This document shows positions 59,026-64,000 of a stretch of DNA of 64,000 bases, piece by piece. The stretch lies in the NCBI GenBank assembly GCA_951812925.1, contig OX638371.1, positions 113,669,124-113,733,123 on the forward strand, written 5' to 3'. This stretch comes from Calliopum simillimum (Eukaryota > Arthropoda > Insecta > Diptera > Lauxaniidae). The notes under the pieces were generated by a model, which was not told the origin of the DNA, ran no database searches, and was given only the letters and a program-made list of their open reading frames with translations. Within the stretch, counting starts at the first letter, position 1, and each line of letters begins with the position of its first letter. The translations under genes and the position numbers were made by a program.

Positions 59026-59440
59026 ATAGGGTGTATCGCATAAGGTTACCATGCTTCTGGCAGGAGATAGAGGAGACCTAGAGATACGAAAAATTGCACC
59101 TAAGAGGGGTCTTAAATGTGCCTCTAAGGACTTATAGGGTTAGAATTGATTTTCACATTATTGCGTCTGTAATGAGCATTAGAGCTGTCATCTGTCAGGG
59201 GCATTAAAGTGTATTTGGCTTATAGAGCTTTAAAAAATTTTGCAAAGTTCTAGACCCTTAAAATTGATACTTTAAATTTTTGTGTTCCTTTTTTCTGACT
59301 TTGGCGGCCATTTTAGTATGAAGAAGGTCCTATTAACATATCCATTTATAATTTTTATAGAATCCTCGTTAAATTGGCTTTAATTCGGTAGAAAATTTAT
59401 CATATCAGTTTTTTTAATTGAGGTAAAAAAAAAAACTAGT
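59026..59440 (+). mobile_element. CAGGGTGT-family, copy 2 (half)
   Basis: TAGGGTGTATCGCATAAGGT begins a match to the left arm and centre of the 46418 element, through CATATCAGTTTTTTTAATTG. It stops at about 59440, exactly where the CAGC-repeat element starts. The right arm is missing. Confidence 0.6.
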
Positions 59441-59444
59441 AAGG

Positions 59445-60133
59445 GTGTAAAATTTGGCCTGGCCAAACATTAAATACCCTACACTGCAGTATTTTTCACC
59501 CAGTTTTTGTCCTGAGCTTGCATTTATAGTTTTTAGTGTCTGATTGAAAAACGTTTTCAGCTTTTGCTTATATTGGAGGTGCCACGCCCTCTTGTCTGAG
59601 TTCGTCTAGTTTTAGCATAGAGCGTGCATTTATAGTCTTAAGTGTTTGAGTGAAGTTTGATTGGATTATCTCAAAAAACTCTTTCAGTATAGCCTTTTGA
59701 AACTTTTGCTTATATGGGAGGTACCACGCCCCCTTGTCCGATTTCACCCAATTTTTGTTGAGAGCTTTTATTTATGATTCTTAGTGTCTGAGTCGAATTT
59801 GGTTCGAATATTTTAAAAAAAACCCTTTCAGTATAGCGTTTTAGAGCTTTTGATTATATGGGAGGTGCCACGCCCTCTTGTCCGAATTCGTTCAGTTTTT
59901 TCTTAGAGCTTGCGCTTACAATTCTTAGTATCTATGCGTATTTTGGTTGCATTGTCGTGAAAAATACTGCTAAAATTGCATTTTGAATATATTTTTTGTA
60001 TGGGCGGTAGGCGTGTCCGTTGACCGATCTCGCTCATTTTCAATCCGCAGAGCTATCTTTGACGACGGAGGCAGTGTATCAAATTTCATTGAATTATCTT
60101 GCTCAGTTTTCCTAAAAAGTGTATTTCAACACA

Positions 60134-60172
<39 letters not shown>

Positions 60173-60295
60173 ACAGACAGACGGACATGGCTATGTCGAC
60201 TCAGGAGATGACGCTGATCAAGAATATATATACTTTTCTATATCTGCCACGCCTCCGTCTCTGCGTTACAAACGGAAGTAAAAAAGAATTGTAAA
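59445..60295 (-). mobile_element. Dispersed repeat with CAGC run, copy 2
   Basis: Inverted relative of 52338-53122. ACTAGTAAGGGTGT and TTGGCCTGGCC start it, then four ~130-base units with GGAGGTGCCACGCC, then AATTTCATTGAATTATC, a pure CAGC tandem run (60134-60171) leading into CAGA units, and TGATCAAGAATATATATACT. It has one more internal unit than copy 1. Confidence 0.65.
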
Positions 60296-60299
60296 CTTT

Positions 60300-61894
60300 C
60301 AGGTGTTTATTTCTTTATGTGAAAAAATTGCAAAGCAATATACAGTAACTATAAGAATATACAAAAATTTTACAAAAATATATTTCATTGCACCCTGTGC
60401 CACTAATCAAAGCATCGGGACAAACCAAACGGTATGCGGTGAGTTTTGTGCTTTTGTACTTAAACCATTGTAGAAATTTTTTGCTGCTGAGTGATTGTGA
60501 TTGATTTTGCATTGCATAGCATTGAAAATTATTAAATAGTTGATATAGAAGTCTAAAGAGCTTTCAAGAAAATTTCAATATCGCAACTAGTTAGTATCTT
60601 CATTAATACTCCAGTTCAGTATTGTTTTGAAGAATTTTCATAAAGCTATCCATATTAACCACAATTATGCTTGACATTCGACAACAAAGCTAAACAAAGA
60701 GGTTGGCATGTCATGTCATTGTTGTCTCTCATCAATAATTAATCAAAAATTATAACATACGTATAACAATGTGTACTTTGATAATTCGAAAAATTAAGCA
60801 ACCGACGAAACAGCACTCAATTGGAGTATCCATCAAAGAAATATTGTAGTTTGATGATAAATTAAATTTCACTTGATAATAGAAAGCAAAAGGCAAACTA
60901 AAGTAAAATACCGTAGGAAGAATACAAGAAATGAAGAGGCGCTTGACATTTATGTGACACTTTATTGCCACACACTTGAATTGTCAACGCCATTGCCTAG
61001 GCTGACAATAAGGATGGTTTTTCACAAACACACACACAGAGAAATATCACGTCAAAACATATAAAACTGTAAAAATAAATAGAGCTAAACGCAGGGCAAC
61101 AGCCAACAGCAGCTACTACAAGTTCAAATACAAAATATATGTATGTATGTGCATGTGAAAATTGTAATCAGCGTCAACAACATCCGTTTCCGCCACATTG
61201 ACACTCACGCACTCGCTCATTCGCAAACTCCACGTACCTACCGTATGATGTATGCTTAGAAAAAGCCAGTTGTCACTTGAAGGAAGTTGCGCTCAAAAAG
61301 CCTTTGTTGCTAACTTTTACAGCGATTATGGCCAAATTTGTGATTTTGTAAGGTATGCAAGAAGTGGGCTGGTAAGCTGTTTGAAATTTCATGTTTTTTC
61401 TTTAAATTGTTGACGTAGTATACTCTCTTTTCATTTTCAAAACCTAAGTAGAAGAATTTTCTAAATGATTCTAGTAGATGCTGTTGCTGAACATGTTAAA
61501 TTCAAATCTTAGGTTTGTGCATTTGCTTTGACTATCACAGGGTGCATTGAACTTTATGTTCGTATGATTTCTGCATAATTCGCTGCGTATACGTCACATT
61601 ACCTTTGGCTGTAAATTGATCATAAAATATAGCATACTTTTAAGCTTTTGTGCCTTCCCCCGTTAGAAAAAGCGGCGAGCATACTTTTCTACCTTACCAT
61701 GTAAGATAGAACAGTAAGATTTCCTTTTGGCACTGCATACTAAGTCCAACTGGGCATGTGAAACTCACATTTACATTGACACTTGATTTGTAAAAGTAAA
61801 CACTTTGCGCATACCCAAACAAATATGATTGAATGTGTGATATATACATACACACAAACGTACGTGTGTGTCTGTAGGCGTAAAGTGGATCAGT
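60300..61894. other. Intron; duplicated patch near 61365
   Basis: No exon recognised. 61366-61500 (GGCTGGTAAGCTGTTTGAAA onward) is nearly repeated at 63860-64000. Microsatellite-like TATGTATGTATG lies near 61140. Confidence 0.45.
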
Positions 61895-62180
61895 AGGAAA
61901 TTTGGTCAACGTGATCATAAGCGGTACACTCCATCTGTCGTCAGTGTTAGATGGACTTATTGAAAATGAGCAAAATTGGTCAACGGACACGCCTACCGTT
62001 CATACAAAAAATATATTCAAAATGCAACTTTAAGAGCATTTTGCATGCTAATGCAACCAAAGTACACGTAAATACTAAGGACGGTAAGCGCAAGCTCTGA
62101 GCAAAAACTAGACAAAATCAAAAAAGAGGGCGTGGCATCTCCCATTTAAGCAAAATTTTCAAAATGCTATACGTTTTTTA
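61895..62180 (+). mobile_element. Dispersed repeat, copy 3 (partial)
   Basis: Matches the middle of 52338-53122: CATCTGTCGTCAGTGTTAG, GGTCAACGGACACGCCTACC, CAAGCTCTGAGCAAAAACT and GAGGGCGTGGCATCTCCCAT. It lacks both ends and the CAGC run. Confidence 0.6.
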
Positions 62181-63187
62181 AGATAAATGAAGGTGAAATG
62201 AAGCACTTTGCATATTTTTCAGCATGCGAAGCACAACTGGAAACTTATATTTTCTATGAAAATTCCTACAGGGTATCTTTTTCTTTGCCAAACCATTGTA
62301 CCAAACTTTTAGTGTGTGTGTGCGTGCGTAGCATAAATCATATACCACTGAAATGTAATGCTTTTTTTTTTTATTTCTTTGAGTGATTTTATTATTTTTA
62401 TGATGAGCGTCAATATTTTTTCTGTCGACGTCATTGAATGTGGTATTGAACGTTGCTGCTGTTCTTCCCGCTAATGTTGATATGCTATTTTTTTCATTTC
62501 GTGGCATCAATCTTGCTCAGCGCTCGTTCTCTGTGTGTGTTTTTAGTTGAATTTTAATATTTTAAGTTCTGCATGGAATACATAAAAACTGTAAAGTAAT
62601 TTTATTGCAATTTTCATGAAGTCACTACACTCACATTCACATTTGGAGCGTGCACATGTGACTCTCACTTACAAAACAGCAGCGCCGTTGAAACACCAGC
62701 AACATCAACAGACGCGCACATGCCATTCATCTTTGTAAATGAGGCATGAATTGAGCGCCAACGCTTGCGTTTGTCAGCAACTTCATTATGAAGATTATTT
62801 ATTGTTGTTGTTGTTAATGGCTCTGCTGCTATCATTGTCTTTGTGCGTTCAGCAAGAAAAATGGCTGAATTTGTGCGTGTCAGCAGATATTCCGGAGTAT
62901 TTACGTACATCTATGCGTGTGTGTGTGTGTTTTCGCACAATAACTGTAAATCTTTTTTCTTCAACTTTCGAGTTTATGCCAGAAGATGAGCTTAATGCTG
63001 AAACTTCAGTTTTGATAACTCCCCACACTTTAAACAAATTTGGCTTTTTGTGGGAGAACATATACCCAAGGACTGGCTCATAGCCTGTCAAAAATTAAAA
63101 AAAAAAAAAGTGACAAAGTTCATTATATTTTCGTTTTGTTCGTTGCTTAATCCTGCCATAAGTCACACTTAAAATCTTGGTTCATTC
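62181..63187. other. Intron, no exon recognised
   Basis: Contains GT microsatellite (62915-62935) and TTGTTG runs. ORFs 62739-63083 (+) and 62665-62910 (-) overlap on opposite strands and carry no known domain. Confidence 0.4.
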
Positions 63188-63859
63188 AGGGTAACCTGGA
63201 TGTTAGCGTTAAGATTACGATGCTTCTTGGAAGTAATAGAGGAGGTCTAGACAAACAAAAAACTGTATGAAACCCTCAGCAATTATAGGGAAAACCCTAA
63301 CTTTCTGACTTGTTTTACTTGAACATATTGAACATATAGAATTTTGCAAAATTCTGGGCCCTTAAAGTTGAAATTTTTAATTTGTTTTCCTATTTTGTGA
63401 ATTTGGCGGCCATTTTAGTATGAAAAAGGTTCATTATATTTATATTTTTTTTTTTTGGAATTCTCGTTAAATTTCCATTAATTCGGTGGCACAGTTATAG
63501 TATATCAATAGGACCTTTTTATACTAAAATAGCTGCCAAAATGCAAAAATATGAAAAAAAATTTTTAATTTTTAACTTTAAAGGCCCACAACTTTCAAAA
63601 ATTCTTTTTGATCTTATAAATCAATTCCACCATTAGAAAGCACAATGGGCTAAAAGTTTGTCACCGCAAAGTTTTCCCCAAAACGGTAGGATGAAGAAAA
63701 AAATTTGTTTTTGTAAAACATTTTAGAAATTTATGTTTTTCCCTATAACTCCACAGGGGTACATTTTAAACCACCTCCCACACATACCATATTTTGTTAG
63801 TATAGACCTTCTCCATCACCTCCCAGAAGCTTTGTAAACTTTACGTCCACACCCTGTAT
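63188..63859. mobile_element. CAGGGTGT-family foldback, copy 3
   Basis: Starts CAGGGTAACCTGGATGTTAG and ends GTCCACACCCTGTA. Arms share GGCGGCCATTTTAGTATGAA (left) with ATACTAAAATAGCTGCCAAA (right). It is a full-length relative of 46418-47340. Confidence 0.65.
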
Positions 63860-64000
63860 AGCGGCTGGTAAGCTGTTTGAAATTTCATGTTTTTTCTTTA
63901 AATTGTTGTAGAATTCTCTTTTCTTTTTTAAAACATAAGTAGAAGAATTTTCTAAATGATTCTAGTAAATGATGTTTCACAACATGCTGAATTCATGTCC

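Overview
The window is AT-rich, gene-poor, repeat-dense animal DNA. GT-AG introns tens of kilobases long, CAG/CAA (opa) glutamine repeats, a TATCGATA (DRE) site, a nutcracker/FBXO7-type F-box exon and Tc1/mariner, pogo and foldback elements all fit a higher dipteran. A tephritid-like fly is my guess, but nothing here fixes the genus. No rRNA, canonical tRNA, CRISPR or prokaryotic feature was seen.

Coding content is small and entirely on the plus strand. A first coding exon (2007-2211) ends in phase 1. It can join the terminal exon 6883-7691, which encodes a Fbxo7/nutcracker-like protein with an FP-type region and a C-terminal F-box; the join gives a 337-residue protein with poly(A) signals at 7771-7790. 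The same donor can instead join a 60-nt phase 1-1 cassette (7935-7994) and then a 90-nt phase 1-1 cassette (54271-54360) of a second gene running off the right edge. Two further exons, a Gln/His-rich exon (to 15765) and a 50-codon first exon (36851-37001), also end in phase 1, so they look like alternative 5' exons of that large gene. I could not name the large gene.

The rest is intron filled with repeats. By position: a CACGTG-bearing repeat (1-420); a foldback (1171-1487); a tRNA-like B-box repeat (4437-4865); a C-rich ~130-bp array (11345-12120); a TTAA-flanked hairpin element (16996-17193); one end of a pogo-like element (18359-19000); a cluster of foldbacks (20426-24464); G-rich arrays and hairpins (30100-32790); a second pogo-like copy with an expanded 18-bp array (34205-35215); paired elements carrying tRNA-like modules (35710-36582 and 57199-58087); a TA-flanked palindrome (37091-37284); a three-copy CAGGGTGT family (46418, 59026, 63188); a three-copy family with CAGC repeats (52340, 59445, 61895); a dead Tc1/mariner-type transposase (55205-56155); and a perfect 58-bp palindrome (58473-58530).

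The most unusual items are the first exon apparently shared by an F-box protein and a large multi-promoter gene, the elements with repeated pol III-like modules, and the same transposon end carrying 2 versus about 9 copies of one 18-bp unit.
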